Part shown: positions 35,561 to 49,482 of the stretch, piece by piece
How positions within the stretch are numbered: the stretch's first letter is position 1
Layout of the letters: each line of letters starts with the position of its first letter
Assembly: GCA_035771165.1 (NCBI GenBank)
Contig: JAWNZC010000322.1
Coordinates: 8,046,501 to 8,110,500, forward strand
Direction: 5' to 3'
Length of the DNA stretch: 64,000 bases
Source: Paragorgia papillata
Lineage: Eukaryota > Cnidaria > Anthozoa > Scleralcyonacea > Coralliidae
The notes under the pieces: model-generated
Told to the model about the DNA's origin: nothing
Database searches by the model: none
What the model saw: the letters and a program-made list of their open reading frames with translations, nothing else
Position numbers and translations under genes: made by a program

Positions 35561-35779
35561 AACTTTAAAAATATCATATTGTGAACAGTTAACAGATTTG
35601 ACATTGTTCAACATACCACACTTGGAGAACCTAGAATCATTGTCATTAAGGAAAGGAAAGAACTTTTCAAATGAAGCAATTTTATCCATGTTTCAAAACC
35701 TCCAGACAGGATTATTCTACTTGGATTTTACTGATTGTCAAGCATTTAATGACCAAGCTTTGCTGTGTTTGACACAAAG
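35561..35779 (+). CDS. F-box/leucine-rich-repeat protein, coding exon 2
   Basis: The acceptor is TATTTTTTAG and the donor AAAG|GTAAGT. At 219 bp it keeps phase 2 on both sides. It encodes two further leucine-rich repeats (LKISYCEQLTDLTLFNI and FYLDFTDCQAFNDQALLCL). Confidence 0.88.
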
Positions 35780-37615
35780 GTAAGTGGGAGGTTTTTACAC
35801 TAATCTGAAAATAAAAGATCCTCTCCCCAGACAGATTTTTCTATCGAAATGAATGAATGATAAATAAATATATATTATATACAGTCCAATAATAAGAGAT
35901 TATTATATCAGACCGCGGAGGGATGGACCGAGCATGCAGGCTAGGTTCATACTGCAAAAAAAACGAGGTCTGATTGTTTTTTCAAGTTTATTGATAATTT
36001 TATTAAAATTGGGAAAACCTTGTTGGAAGTTCAATCACGCCAGCAAAACAACATTCGGAACCGTGAAAAGACGGACCATGGTCTGGATACGCATTTTTGT
36101 GAACCATCTGATTGGAATTGATTCTAGTTACATGTACAGCATAGACCAATCAAAACAACTAAAATACATAAATGTATGTATATAGGTTATTAGCTAAGGA
36201 TGTAAGGCGACATTATAGTAAAAGGAGAATAAGAGATACTGTAGGAGATGCGTATAAAACTGAAATAAAGAGGTACTGAACCTATTTTTCTGGCATCGAG
36301 ACTAGGTTTTAGCTTGTTTCAAAATTATTTAGCTTTCACGTAAAAGAAGTTTCGATTTTTTACATGTACTTCATTGGATGGCATGGATGCACGCTAATGA
36401 CTCAGTAATAAAAAAGATGGATGCAAGCGATGCCGGCAAGTAGGGACGGCACTAGACTTGCTCCAAGTCCGCCTCTTAGCGAAAGTTTTTGCGGGCGGGT
36501 GGAAAGGTTGGAGAGCGGAAAAGCGGGAGGAAAGAGGACTTGTTTTGCTTGCAGGTTTTTGAATCTAATTAAATATTCTGGCGGGAAATCGCTAAAATGT
36601 ACATCGCCCTGTTTTGACGTGTTTCGGGTTGTCGTACATGCAATGGAAAGTGGTTCTACCTCTACTAAAACGTTTTCAAGAGTCTGTTTAACTCCAACTT
36701 CCAAAGATAGCACTTGCATAGCAATTTAGCCTGAATATAATTACTTCCCGAATTACGTCACCGGTCGAAAAATTCACTGGTGAATTTTGGCGCGCTGCAG
36801 GTGGGAAAAGTCCCTTCCAACGAGGAACCGAAAGGTCAAAAATGTTTGAAAAGGACTTTGAGAAAGTCTAGGACGCCGCTAGACTAACACAGACTACCTT
36901 GGCCCTCGTCGTGGCTTCCCGTATACTGGCAGAAACTAGACTGTTCTGCGTACGTATTGGAGCAGGAGTTGTACGAAAGAGGTCCTGAAGAGGCAGTGCA
37001 GTAAACCCACAGTGGTAAAACTGCATTAAATTAGGGACTGAAAAAAGGGCGAGTTGGAAACTCAGTTGCTTTTTACTAGCTGATACTCCAGCGCACGCAA
37101 GCAAAAAGCAGTTATGTAATGCTTATTTCTACCACTATTTTAAGTGGAGAATTCTAATTGCCTTGTTTCATGTGGCTCAATAGAATATTTTTTGCACTTA
37201 CTTTTGAACTTTTTATGATATTCAGCCACATGATATTTTGTGATATTCTGCTGCATTCCGTAAGACCCTCAAAGTTACCCAATAGTATCTTACCGTATGT
37301 CAACTTTTACACGGATAGCTATAGCTATAAAAGTTTGATTGGATCCGGTCGGATCGCTAGCAAATTTCCTGCATGGTCGGGTTATTGTGTTAGCGTATAT
37401 AAAGCTAGGCGGTAAACTTGGTTAGGTCATAATTTACGATAAACGATTATCTTTATCTTAAAGATAGTCCCACTTTATGGTTATATTCAAAGCCGGGAAA
37501 AAACCCGTTTTATTAAAACGGTAGCGATTCGACCGGATTGGATCCGACTTTTATATACCTGCCTCTTTTACACATTGCAAGTTTATTTCTCACTTCATTT
37601 CTTGTTACATTACAG
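35780..37615. other. Intron 2 of the F-box gene
   Basis: No coding sequence is recognised. A fold-back pair around TTGGATCCGGTCGGATCGC (about 37,335) and CGACCGGATTGGATCC (about 37,528) suggests another MITE. Open frames at 36,400-36,730 on both strands have no recognisable pattern. Confidence 0.5.
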
Positions 37616-37898
37616 TTCTCCAAATTTAGTCACATTGGACTTGTCTTGGTGCTGGGAAATATCAGATGAAGGCTTAGCACACATTGTTTATGGGTGTCGA
37701 AGAATGGAAAATCTCACATTAATAGGTCTTCACGTACTAACTGGAGAACCACTGAGGGACACGGTTGAAAAACTGCCTCAATTAAAATATCTTGATTTAA
37801 GAAACTGCAATTCTATCCAGGATAATATAATAGAAGATGTCGCCAGACGGAATAATTCATTAAGTATTTTAGATTACTATGGTTCCCTTCTTGAATAA
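37616..37898 (+). CDS. F-box/leucine-rich-repeat protein, last coding exon
   Basis: The acceptor is TTACATTACAG. The exon continues the phase and encodes the last repeats (LVTLDLSWCWEISDEGL, NLTLIGLHVL, YLDLRNCNSIQDNII) and a short tail ending in a stop at 37,896-37,898. An AATAAA-type signal appears about 210 bases downstream. Confidence 0.88.
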
Positions 37899-38287
37899 AC
37901 CCAGAAGATAATTAGATTGATATACTGTAAGCTTAAGTATAAGGCTAACGCAACCATGCAAACACTGGTACAGGTAACTCTTGTCAGAGGACTTGTGTTT
38001 AGAACCTTTATAGACGTATGATAGACGTGTGAAAAACAACTAATTTGCTAATGATAGGAATGCAGGCATGAACACAAGAGGCGGCAGGGATGTGTTATTA
38101 ATATTTAAATAAATTTAGAAATTTTATGGTAGTATCAAATATACCGCCAGCTACGCAGGCTATATCAAATACCACTAGTGAAATAATGCAAGAAATGTAA
38201 GATTAGCATTATAATACATACAGAGTTCATACGGCCCTTGGAAATCCTGACTGAAAATTCTGAGCGCTGATTTTTAATATTATAAAT

Positions 38288-38590
38288 CTTATTCAGAAAT
38301 AGACAACGATTTAAAGTTTTATTTCCATCTTTGCAAAAATATATTCATCTTTGCAAAAACTGTTTTTTTTGTACGTGAAAACGAGTTTATATATTGGTGG
38401 GTTGCAATCAATCTCTTGAGATTTAGAGGTCAAAGACACAGCGGCCATGTTGCTTTGTAGGTACAGTACCATCTAATATAATATTATTTTGTATCTAGCA
38501 ACCAACATGGCCGCCATTACGTCACGTGCAACCCAGCAATAGCGCCCAATTTGATATAAAAGAATGTTAATACGGTTATTTCTGAATAAG
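38288..38590. repeat. MITE-like element with 14-bp inverted ends
   Basis: The ends CTTATTCAGAAATA and TATTTCTGAATAAG are exact reverse complements about 300 bp apart. The interior has inverted CATGGCCGC / GCGGCCATG arms. It is non-coding. Confidence 0.65.
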
Positions 38591-39599
38591 GTCTAGTACT
38601 CTCAGGATTTTCTAACTCGTTATTAAAAATCTTTTAACAAGCTAGTGATGCATGCATGCATGAGCATGGTGCAATCGTGTTTGCCAGTTAAGTGAATCCA
38701 CAATAACATAATCATGCATCTACGGTTGAACTGTACGGTAATATAGCGTACGCCTCCCGTCTGTTTTCATCGTTTTCAAAAAAAAATCATAAAGTTTTTT
38801 GAAGAGAAACGAGGCTCGTAGATGTTAATCCTTTGCATGTGGGGTCAGATTGCATTTCGTACCTCACTACCTGGCAACGTGAAAAGTTCTGCAAAGAGTC
38901 CCTTCAAGCGCGCGACTACATGAACTGATCGTGCTCCGACTCTATTGGTCAGTAATATATAAATATCTCTTTTTGTTTCTCCTGGCTTCAAGCCTCAATT
39001 CCTATATTCTGTGCCAGGCGGTAAACTTGCTAGCTATTAATGGTTTGGTTAGCGTATAAATTAGGCCATAGACATAGTTAAGGTTACGTAACACCTTGGA
39101 GTAGTGCTTTGCGAAAAATGCTGCGCGGTGAGTTTAAAAGCAATCAAATTCAAATTTTTACAGTTTATAGCAAAATGATTGTAGAATTGGACAGTTGATT
39201 TACAATTTTGAAAAGTATTTAAACTTGTTTTGTTTTGAAAAAATTCTGAAAACGCATTCGCTTTGCGCCGCGACTTTTCTTGAACTACAGTTTCAATCAA
39301 ATCATGTAAAAATAATTTTAATTGCAACTCAACTAGCTGTTCTACAAAAGTGTGTGCAGTAGCTATGGTGTTTTTTTTGTTATTTTTGAGATATAAGGCA
39401 TTCTTTTGCAACCTCAGTTAAGTTGCGTACATATCATGAATCGGATTATGAATCGGGTTATGAATGAATAACCACCGAATGCACTGATGTTTATTTTCTA
39501 TTCACTAATCTATGGTTAGGCGGTAAACTCGGTTTCTGGTGCGTGACTAGGGTTAGAGTTTTTGTTTGGGTTCAGTCTGCATGTGGTGATGTGGGTACC

Positions 39600-40126
39600 A
39601 GTGGCGGATTACCAGTTTCCGGTCCTGTAGGCTAAATAAAATTCACGGGCCTCATAGCGCACTCATCTATGAAAAAACTGATATCGATATCAGAATATCA
39701 CGGTCACTCCGTCATTGGCGAATTCTGTAACAATATTCAAGATTGGCGAATTCTGTAACAATATTCAAGTATACAGAAGACGCGAGAACCATCTCGAGAA
39801 GGGTGTGCTGGGGCATGCATGTCCTCCCGAAAAAATTGGAAATTTAGAGTCTTGGAAATGCCATTTCCTGCATTCTGAGGCCGTGGTCTTCCCATAATCA
39901 CAATTTTCTATGAATTCGAACTAATGAGGTCGGAGCTACAGTAACTATTTGGAAGCATTTATTTCTAGTTTTTGAAAGCTTGAGTTGGAATATAACTGAA
40001 CAAACGATCAGGTCTGTATACTACCATCTCATTGCTTTATTAAAAATAAAAATAATGCTAATAAAAAAAATTTCTCTGGAAATTACGGGCCTCTCACTTA
40101 CTCAGCCTACTTGGTAATCCGCCACT
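39600..40126. repeat. MITE-like element with 15-bp inverted ends
   Basis: The ends AGTGGCGGATTACCA and TGGTAATCCGCCACT are perfect inverse copies 527 bp apart. The interior is non-coding and holds a short direct repeat (TTGGCGAATTCTGTAACAA, twice at about 39,715 and 39,744). Confidence 0.7.
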
Positions 40127-40453
40127 CGTGGGCGCAGTGATAACATAATTAGAGAATCTCGCTTTATGATTGCGGAAAACGAAACAGAGCTATATTAAAT
40201 ATATCGACCAATAAGGAGTGGGAGCACTCGTCTCTTGGCCCTTGTCTCGTTTAAATCGTGTAACATGAAGTACTTTGCGTATATTAGGATTATACCGCTG
40301 CCCGAAAATCGTTGATTCATAAACACAATTTCCAATTTTCCATGTGGATTTACAAAAATATAACCACTGCAGTTACTGTAAATGTTACGTATCAACTGTA
40401 ACCTCGATCTTTAAAAACCAAACAAGGTTCTCAAGTTTTATTTTAGTGTATTC

Positions 40454-40633
40454 ATGCTACGTCGAAAAATCAAAAGACGCCGGGAGTCTTCGGAGAATGA
40501 AGACAACGAAGTATCATTGGTGAAAAAGTATGGCCGTCGTCCTGTAAGAGAAGAAAGTGTTAACCAAGACTTAGAAAAACTTGTCTTTGGTAACCAACAC
40601 TATCTTGATCTCTCAACTGATGTGATTACAGAG
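40454..40633 (+). CDS. utp18: UTP18-like protein, first coding exon
   Basis: UTP18 is a WD40 component of the U3 snoRNP (small-subunit processome) needed for 18S rRNA processing in the nucleolus. The first exon gives a basic start (MLRRKIKRRRESSENED) and the family's LEKLVFG segment. Its 3' border is uncertain. A donor at 40,589 (TTTG|GTAACC) gives the phase needed by the exon at 53,051, whereas GAG|GTGATG at 40,633 needs another, unseen exon. The assignment rests on the ordered exons downstream, all in consistent phase. The gene runs past the window end. Confidence 0.65.
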
Positions 40634-41340
40634 GTGATGTATTTACAACTTAATTATAGAGGCCAATTAACGTAGGGAACTGACTCAGACTCAATCTGAA
40701 TGCATCTATTATAAAAGTCGGAGGTTAGATGGGATGACTCTTGACTTTTTCCAAAGATTTCAAGTGAAGTGTGGAAATTATAGAATCTAATTCCCAAACA
40801 TAAACCCCAGTGATAAACATGAATCTCACAAGGGGGGAGGGGGATTACCAAGAACAATAATAGCTTTATTTACCCTGTAAATATAAAATTATTACTATAA
40901 ATTGGCCATTTCCCAACTGCCTCCTCCTCAGGCCCTCATTGCATCATGGACACATGATTGGAAATCACATAGAAAATCAGCCACTTTCATGGGGCAGTTC
41001 GCAGTCCATGTGCGTGCTGGCTCAAGTGAGTTGTTGGCCGTGTATTGACGACGTTTACACGCAAGATATTTGTTCTACGCATGCGTAGCTAACAGGTCAG
41101 CCCGTATTTCGCGAGCCTCGACAGTCACCATTTCCAATCGTGGGTCACAGTTTTGAGAGGGCCTGCAAGATCCTGTAAACAAAATGGCAACCAATCCCAT
41201 TATGCACCAGTTGTATGTGTGAGACTACCCGCTGTTCAACAAATGTATGTCCAAGTTCTTTTAACCATAGTTTTAACACTGACCCACCAGGAAATTCGGT
41301 CTAAACTACAGATGACAATGAAGAAACCAGTATGTTTTAG

Positions 41341-44300
41341 AATTCACCAGTTTTACTCTAGAAACCACGTGTAGTAGTCACATGGTCAAATATATAAACA
41401 AAGCCGAAAGTTCGTACTACTGTACGAACAGGCCAAAGCAAATCCAATATGGTTGTGATGAAAAGATGTTCTTGGGGAACGTGCAGAAATGATACGCGGT
41501 ATCCTCATCTAATAGAGACAAATGGAAACAATGATCCTGTGACATTTTATCATTTCTCTGGCCCTAAGAGATCGGCGGAGAGACGAAAGAAGTGGATAAT
41601 AGCGTGCCGTCGTGGGGACAAATTTGTATGGGATTTTATATTCACAACTATTTGCCTATTTATTAGCAAGCTTGTAAATTATTTGTATTTTTCTGCAGAT
41701 ATACGCGTATTATTCAACCATGTTTGTAACATTATTCAGTACTTTATATTATTATTCAACCTTATTGTAACATTATTCAGCGCTTTATATTATTATTCAG
41801 CCCGTTTGTAACATTAGCCAGACATACGCGTATTGTTCAACCTTGTTTGTAACATTATTCAGTACTTTATATTATTATTTAACCTTATTGTAACATTATT
41901 CAGCACTTTATATTATTATTCAGCCCGTTTGTATCATTAGCCAGACATACGTGTATTGTTCAACCTTGCTTGTAACATATTCAGCGTTTTATATTATTAT
42001 TCAGCCCATTCGTATCATTAGCCAGACATACGTGTATTGTTCAACCTTGTTTGTAACATTATTCAGTACTTTATATTATTATTTAACCTTATTGTAACAT
42101 TATTCAGCACTTTATATTATTATTCAGCCCTTTATATTATTATTCAGCCCGTTTGTATCATTAGCCAGACATACGCGTATTGTTCAACCTTGTTTGTAAC
42201 ATTATTCAGCGTTTTATATTATTATTCAGCCCATTCGTATCATTAGCCAGACAATGGTGTATTATTCAACCGTGTTTGTAACATTATTCAGCACTTTATA
42301 TTATTATTCAGCCTGTTTGTAACATATTTAGCCAGACATACACGTATTGTTCAACCTTGTTTGTAACATTATTCAGCGTTAATGCCAGACATTGGTGTGT
42401 TAGTCAATCGTGTTTGTACTTTATATTATTATTCATCATTGTCTGGCTAATGTTTAATACAAACAAGGTTGAATAATATTAACAATCCTGCAATGTCTGG
42501 CATAGGGCTTGATACCACGCCATTAACTACTGTACCCGCACTAGTGTGCCTAACAAGGACACAGTAATGTAAACTACGACCTTTGGAGGGTGTAGCTCCG
42601 TCGGAGAGGGTTTGCCCTAAGAGCTGAGGAACAGTATACAGGAACAGGCGATCCACCAAGACGGGAGCGGTCTTATAGGTAGAGCAGCTCCAGGCAAGCC
42701 TAAACTCCTAACTAACTTGTAGCAATGTTGCCGAGAATTACCCTCTCCAACGACACCCTCCAGCTATGCTGGAGAAGGGATTCGAGGCACGAACCCTGCC
42801 CAATGGCGTTTCTACAACCCAAAAACCTCGTGGTGAAACTGCAACACATGGAGAACTGCGAATGTAACGACGAGAAGCACTGTTGGAGCAAGCGAGTCCG
42901 GGAAGCACGCTACAGCATGGGTCAGATACATCTGGCAGGGGGGGGGGCAATAAGACGTGGCACGTGCCAAGAGCTCGTTGAACACTTAGAACAAATACAA
43001 GCAGCCAGAATGGCAAAGCATGCAAGCACTAGCAATCGTAACCTAAAAGCCACCCGCACAGGCATGGTAACTAAACCTACACCCCGGTAGAGTGACCACG
43101 GTAACCAACCACCCGGTACGTGCCTCAGCAGTAGAGTGCAACCTAAGAGACGACCAGCGGCAAACAGCAGATGCAGAAGCTATTGACCCCCTAAGCGCAT
43201 CAGCATGACCAGCGTAAGACGCATCATAGACAGCGGCAGGTGGACACAACAATGCAGCACGACCACAAATGTAACACATCACGCCACAGGTAGCAAAATG
43301 TGGAAGTAACTCTTAAGCTAAACACGGCACGCGCCGCAATTAAGGTAACCTAAGACATGTCTCGCGCAGCGGCTCTAGGAACCACAGGTTCGTCACCTGC
43401 AGAACTACAGTAACCGACGACAAGTGAGCAACTATTGTAAAGACAGACACGGCGGGTGTGGTAGTAGTACCACAACCAATGTCAAAGACCGCTGTGGTGG
43501 TAACCTAAGGTACGCACAGCAGCAAGTGTGACTTCAGAAAACAAAACAGCAGCAATGGACCCAGTGGTAGTGGGGTAAGTGAACCCACCTAAAACAGCAA
43601 GTGCAGCGGGATAACCTAAGACACATCAGGTGCAGCAGCAAAACATACTATCTGGAACCACCGGGAACGGTGGCAAGCAGGGACTGAGAGAGACTGGCGA
43701 GGCGCAAGACTTGGCAACCAGAAACAGGGGGGGGGGGCAATGGAAGCACCAGAAACACATCCGGTGTGGCAGCCAATTAACCCACAAGACATAACCCACA
43801 TGCAAGACATAACCGTGTATGATCTCTGATCTGGCCATGAAGAAAGGCTGGTAGTAAACCCCGCAGCAGTACAGCATATAGATGAAAACCAATTAAGACC
43901 CGCATAAAACCATACCCTGTAGGAACCATGCAGGAACCATGCAACAGTTAGCAGGCTGAAAGACGAAATGGGTGAACCCAGTGTGTAATTCCCACTGTGG
44001 GAAAGGGGCTAGCATGGCCCAACATCTCAACTCGCAGCCCAAGAGTGAGGGAAGGCCTACAACACGTGCGGGCTCATAATGCGGATTGGCCCAGAACAGG
44101 AGGGGAGAATTAGCAACTTCCCAGCATGACACCCAGACCCAGGACGCTTAGCCCACAAAAGCAGATAATAGACAACAAAGCGCATACCTGACACCTGTAA
44201 CAGACACAATAGCACAATCCTAGCACACAAGGCCGAAGCCACAAGCAAGCAATCCCCAAGGCAATAGACAAAAGGCGCCTGAAAGGCTCAAAAACAGCCT

Positions 44301-46524
44301 GAAAGCAAGGCCATAACAAGGCCTTCTTGCAGAAAGCGCTAGCGTCTGAACCACTAAAGTAGGCTGGCAAACTGACACCCTACAACGTCAAGTCGAGCAG
44401 CAAAACGAGCCAGAAACAGAGCTGCCCTAATGTGTGAAGAGCAAACAATACAGAGTTTAATATAAAATGTAACACAAAAAGACCGCGGTGTTGAGGAGAT
44501 TAACATTGAAATAAGCAACCAGTGAAATAAGCAACGTCGAAGAAAAAACAAATGCACTTGGACGTCTGGTATAACGTGGTTATGATCCCTGTCACACCCA
44601 TAAGGTGGCCACTTGGCAGCATTGTTTAGGAACAAAGGACAGATATTCCAGTGGGATTTGCAGTCGGACGATGTCAAGCCCATAAAACAAAACAAAACAT
44701 AACAGATAATTAGCAAAACAAATTTTTGCACATAACATCACCGAGCCATAATTTCTTTGTTGCTGTGAGCTACAGCAATCAACCGCACAAAAGGCAGCAC
44801 AGAAAATAGGGCCTTATGTAAGCCAACTGTATTAACTAATAAGAACACATACTTGACAAGTTAGACACGGTATCGAAAAGACAACTTAATAGAGCATGCA
44901 GAGTAAAATATAACGCTAAGGAAGCCCTATAAAGGATTTACCAAATAATAGTACAGCAAATTGCCAGCGAGGAAGAACTAACCCCAATGCGGACGGCAGA
45001 AGAGAACAGGCCAGGCAATATTTAGATAAAATCGAACGACTCGACTCACCTGGTAATTTATCCCAAATTAGGGCGTCCAACGACTTGACAAAACGTTTGG
45101 CCTTTCGAACTTGTACGCCAGAGCGGAGCAGTACTGAGATCTGAACAGCTAGCATATGCTACGAGCCGGTGAAACATACAAACGCTTAGCACATAAACAC
45201 AAGCTGATTGAACTGCGCCGAGAGCCAGAATAAACAATCTCCTTCGATAAGGCTATAGCTCAAAAACGCAACGAACAAGCTGTTGGGGAACTGCAAATAA
45301 CACCACGGACCAAGTAGCGGTCTGTGAACAATAAAATTCTCTGGTAATAACTGTGGAGAGAACGAAGAACTGAACAAGCCACGGACATGAAGACAAGCAA
45401 GCAAGCGGCAAAACAGCAGCGTATAAAAATTGCAACAAATCGATTAGACGCGACAAAAACTGATAATTTAAGCACAAACGTGGCAATGAGCCACAGCTAA
45501 AAAACGTCTGAAAGCTAAGCTACAGTGTACAAACCATACAACCGGCATAAACCGGTCGGAGTGAAGAGCCAGTTGAGCCAAAGTCTAAGGCAGCATATCA
45601 AGCGACGAAGCACGACCAGCAAAGGGCAAGGAAACCCTAGTTTCATGGCAGCGTTTCCCACTTATCTGCCAACAACGCTGTGGACGGGTAAATAGCTGAC
45701 GGTAGTCTTAGACAGAACCCGAGAAATTCGAGAAACAGCATATAGACAAGCAGCCTCTTGGTAGCGAAGTGTCACATACGGCAGTCGGTACACGAATGAG
45801 CTCTGAGCATCTACGCTCATTGAACTTAGCCAAGGGGCTAGTGGATTTGATACCCCCAAGAAGAACCCCCAAAGGGACCTGTGGAACAACAACACATACA
45901 CATCGCATGATGTTAATTATTTTTATTTCATAAATCCATATATAAAGTGCTGAATAATGTTACAAACACGGTTGAATATAAATACGCGTATGTCTGATGT
46001 TACAAACATGGTTGAATATAAATACGCGTATGTCTGATGTTACAAACAAGGTTGAATAATAATATAAAGTGCTGAATAATCGGTTATAAACACGGTTGAA
46101 TACTATGCGTATGCCTGGCTAATGTTACAAACGGACTGAATAATGACTGAAAGCGCTGGCTATTGTTGCAGAAAAACACGAATAATTTACAAGCTTGCTG
46201 AGTAAATAGGCAAATAGTTGTGAATATAAAATCCCATACAAATTTGTCCCCATGACGGCACGCTATTATCCACTTCTTTCATCTCTCCGCCGATCTCTTA
46301 GGGCCAGAGAAATGATAAAATGTCACGGGATCATTGTTTTCATTTGTCTCTATTAGATGAGGATACTGCGTATCATTTCTGCACGTTCCCCAAGAACATC
46401 TTTTCATGACAACCATATTGGATTTGCTTTGGCCTGTTCCTACGATAGTACGAACTTTCGGCTTTGTTTACATATTTGACCACGTGACTACTACACGTGG
46501 TTTCTAGAGTAAAACTGGTGAATT
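41341..46524. mobile_element. 5.2-kb inverted-repeat element with mirrored THAP-like exons
   Basis: The terminal arms (41,341 to about 41,690 and about 46,172-46,524) are inverted copies beginning AATTCACCAGTTTTACTC. Inside each arm is a THAP-type zinc-finger coding stretch. On the plus strand at 41,449-41,640 it reads CSWGTCRND ... FYHFSGPKRSAERRKKW ... CRRGDKF with a possible donor after it. Next come tandem repeats (TTATTCAGC / GTTTGTAACATTA units) at 41,700-42,480 and inverted at 45,930-46,150. The interior (42,480-45,920) has G runs and no recognisable gene. It is probably a non-autonomous DNA transposon in a UTP18 intron. Confidence 0.65.
41700..42480. repeat. Tandem repeat array inside the THAP-containing element
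   Basis: Imperfect units of roughly 80-120 bp contain GTAACATTATTCAG, CTTTATATTATTATTCAGCC and TTAGCCAGACATACG. The same units recur in inverse orientation near 45,930-46,150. Confidence 0.8.
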
Positions 46525-49480
46525 ACCGACCTTCTGCCTACAGTATTTTTAGCAACAAAAATAAATTGATGGAAAATAGATCTGCTGAACAAAAGCAAAT
46601 TCAATGGTCAGGAAAGTACAGGTTTTCTTATTGTTGTAGGGTACAATGTAACGTAATTCAAGTTTTAAAGGCACGCTCTACTGTGCCTAGACCATGCCTA
46701 ACACTAATTAGGCATGCTGCTAATTAAGTGGACCGTGCCTAGCACCACTTTGGTCCCAGCATTGAAATGATGCGATGCACGGTCGGCTGATGAATATTAT
46801 CTGGTGAACATTTGCCGACTGTGCCTGCTTGGCGCAAGAAGACCGTGCCAAACCATGTCTCAGTTGGTAACAGCAATTATCAACATGAGTAAAATGAGTT
46901 GATGGTTTTTAGTGTGGATTGAAACGCTTGCACGGAATTTTGTTTTATCAAACTGCATGTCGTTTGCATAGAGTGCATCTTCTTGCATTATGCGTATTGT
47001 TTACGAGTACGACAGAATGTGAACCAAATATTCAGTTCCAATTTTGTAACTATATAAAAGCATTAACAAAACAAAATAATACATTTCCGATTTCCTTATC
47101 AAGCTAGTCGAAATGCGGTTTGTATATCTTTTGCATATACACTGTAGGTAAAGATGTAGTGTGCACGCTGCCTTACTCTTAACGAAGTCGTCGCAGGTCT
47201 TGCATTCGCACAATAACCGGAATGATTTGAATCCGTAATGCCAACTGTACGATATGAAACCGAAACGGAACGACTGCTTAATCGGCATCGTTGAAACATT
47301 ACCTGAACGTTTTTGCCACAATTTTACGATTTTATCTTTTCTCTCTGTGTAAAGAATACAGAGAAAAACCCTAAAATAAGGGAATAAACAACTCTTACAT
47401 GTATGCGCTCAATGCTGTGATGGCATGAAGTGATACTGGTCTACCGGTACAGTGTGAACAGTTGGGTATAAACGATTGCATACGGGTATAGTGTGAACCA
47501 CATGGAAATCAACGCGCATTCTAAAATCTAGCTATACGCATATAAGTCTATGCTTTACAATAAATGTCAAGTTAGCGTGCGAATATAAAGCATTTCGATC
47601 ATATAATTAGAAGCATGTAATTCAATGATTCTACTAATATAATAAATGCCTCATGAGCAAATAGAGACAATGTATTGACGTATCTGATGACTGACGTAAA
47701 CCCTTACGTACCGTGCCTAAACCGTGCCTAATTGATGGGTTATAATACCGGACTGTGTCTACAGACCTTGAGCGTGCTTAAGAGGAAATTAAAACATGTC
47801 AAGACCGTGCCTAGTAGTATTTTACGCATGGTCATTGGAATGTGGAAGTGTGCATCAGCGTGCATCAGCGTGCCTAGTTTGGATAAACGTGGTTTACAAC
47901 GATTTAACGCATTGTACACTGTCTCATAGGATCGAAAATTAACTGGTTAAAAAAAGAAGAACCTGTTAAAGAAGGCTGATTTGTACTATCTTATCTACGT
48001 ATCAAGGAATAATTCTTGATTTGTGCTCCTCCACCCCGTGTGTTGGACAAATGGTTTTTGGTTGAATACATTTATTTACACTTGCTACAGTAGAATGCAA
48101 TGTCAATGAAAAAATCGTTAGTTATTGAATGTCATTTTGTCATTGCTGTAAACAAAAATTCTGCCATGAAAATATATTCCTTAAATTTTACAAGCATGAT
48201 TTCGGTAAGTGTCGGTGATTTGTTACGCCAAAAATCACAAATTAACGAGATTATCGCTGTTTTTTTAAATTTCTGCTTCATTGCTGAAGTATTTGCAAGT
48301 TTGAATTAGGGACAAAACCGTTCTGTCAGATAAATTTTGAGCGGCATACAGTGTACTTAGTTGATTATTTTAGCCTACAAACGTGGAATTTGTCCATCCT
48401 CCATATTGTAAACCAACACCTTGCACACAGCCGACGAGGGCCTGAGGAGGAGGCAGATTTCCCCAAAGAGTTGAAGACTGGTAAAGAGCATTGAGCACCA
48501 GTGTTGTAAGCATGAAATCTGTCCTTCCAAATGAACCCAAGTACCCTAGCGTTCCTAACCCGTCACCAGACTTCAACTCTTTTGGGAAATGGCCAATTGG
48601 CGCAGATCTTGAAATAACCAAAAAAGCTAAAAATGCCAAGAAGTCATTTTAAAATAAAGTTTGAAGTAACATTATTTTAAACTACAGTACTTACAATGCT
48701 CAAAACTCAACTAACCACCTTTTGGAATAATCTTGGAACTTTATGAAACACAGTCACTATAGAAGCTTGTGGGATGTTAAATACTCATGTATGTCACTTT
48801 GCACAATCCTTGGAAAAAGTCCTATCTCATCTAACTTCCACCTCTAAAGTCTTCTCAGTGCCCACATGACAATCACAGCCTGTGTACTACAGCCTGTAAT
48901 ATTCACTTGAGAATAGGGCTGTCACAGTAAATAACTAAACGTTTAACTGTTTGTCTTTAAATGTTCAATATCTAATGCATTAAAACATATGAGAAAGCAT
49001 GAATAAATCAGTGTTAGTTTGTGTACTAATAGTATAGATCTCAGTGGTGGATCCAGGGTTGTCCGAAAAGAGGGTGCACAGTTAAGATTTTGAAAATGTC
49101 AGCAAGTTATGACCAGTAAAACCCTGCTAGAAGGTCTGAGGGCATGCTCCTCCAGGCAATTTTACAAGATCCGGAAGTGCTTTTCTGGTGATTTCTGAAA
49201 ATAATTTTTGCAGAATTAGGGCACCGTGCTTATAATTGGTCATATCTTGTGGAATTAGGGCATCAAACATATAAATGGTCATATCTAATTCTTGCTGTTG
49301 TGTTTCTTACTTCATCTTGACATATTATAATGGTAAAAAAACCAGAAAAAAATAATTGTTTGCTGGATTTAAAAGGGGGGTGGGTGCGCCACGTGCACTA
49401 CCCTGTGGATTTGCTACTGGATGATTCCACAAACTACCCGTGCAGAGCCACTAACTAAACTAAAGTCACTTGCATAATTG
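46525..49480. other. Intron of the UTP18-like gene; no gene recognised
   Basis: There are several GTGCCTA-rich clusters (about 46,670-46,850 and 47,705-47,880). An 89-codon minus-strand frame at 48,370-48,639 partly resembles repeat sequence near 40,915. Otherwise it is non-coding AT-rich DNA. Confidence 0.4.
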
Positions 49481-49482
49481 TA

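Larger units (their letters stand above)
37899..40453. other. Intergenic region with MITE-like repeats
   Basis: No gene is recognised. Two inverted-repeat elements are present (38,288-38,590 and 39,600-40,126, listed separately). The rest is unremarkable AT-rich sequence that should hold the promoter of the UTP18-like gene. Confidence 0.5.

Noticed and set aside
42725..43090. 121-codon frame in the interior of the THAP element
   Set aside because: No domain, a G-run inside it, and overlapping open frames on both strands.
48370..48639. 89-codon minus-strand frame
   Set aside because: Part of it resembles repeat sequence near 40,915. No family or splice signals were recognised.
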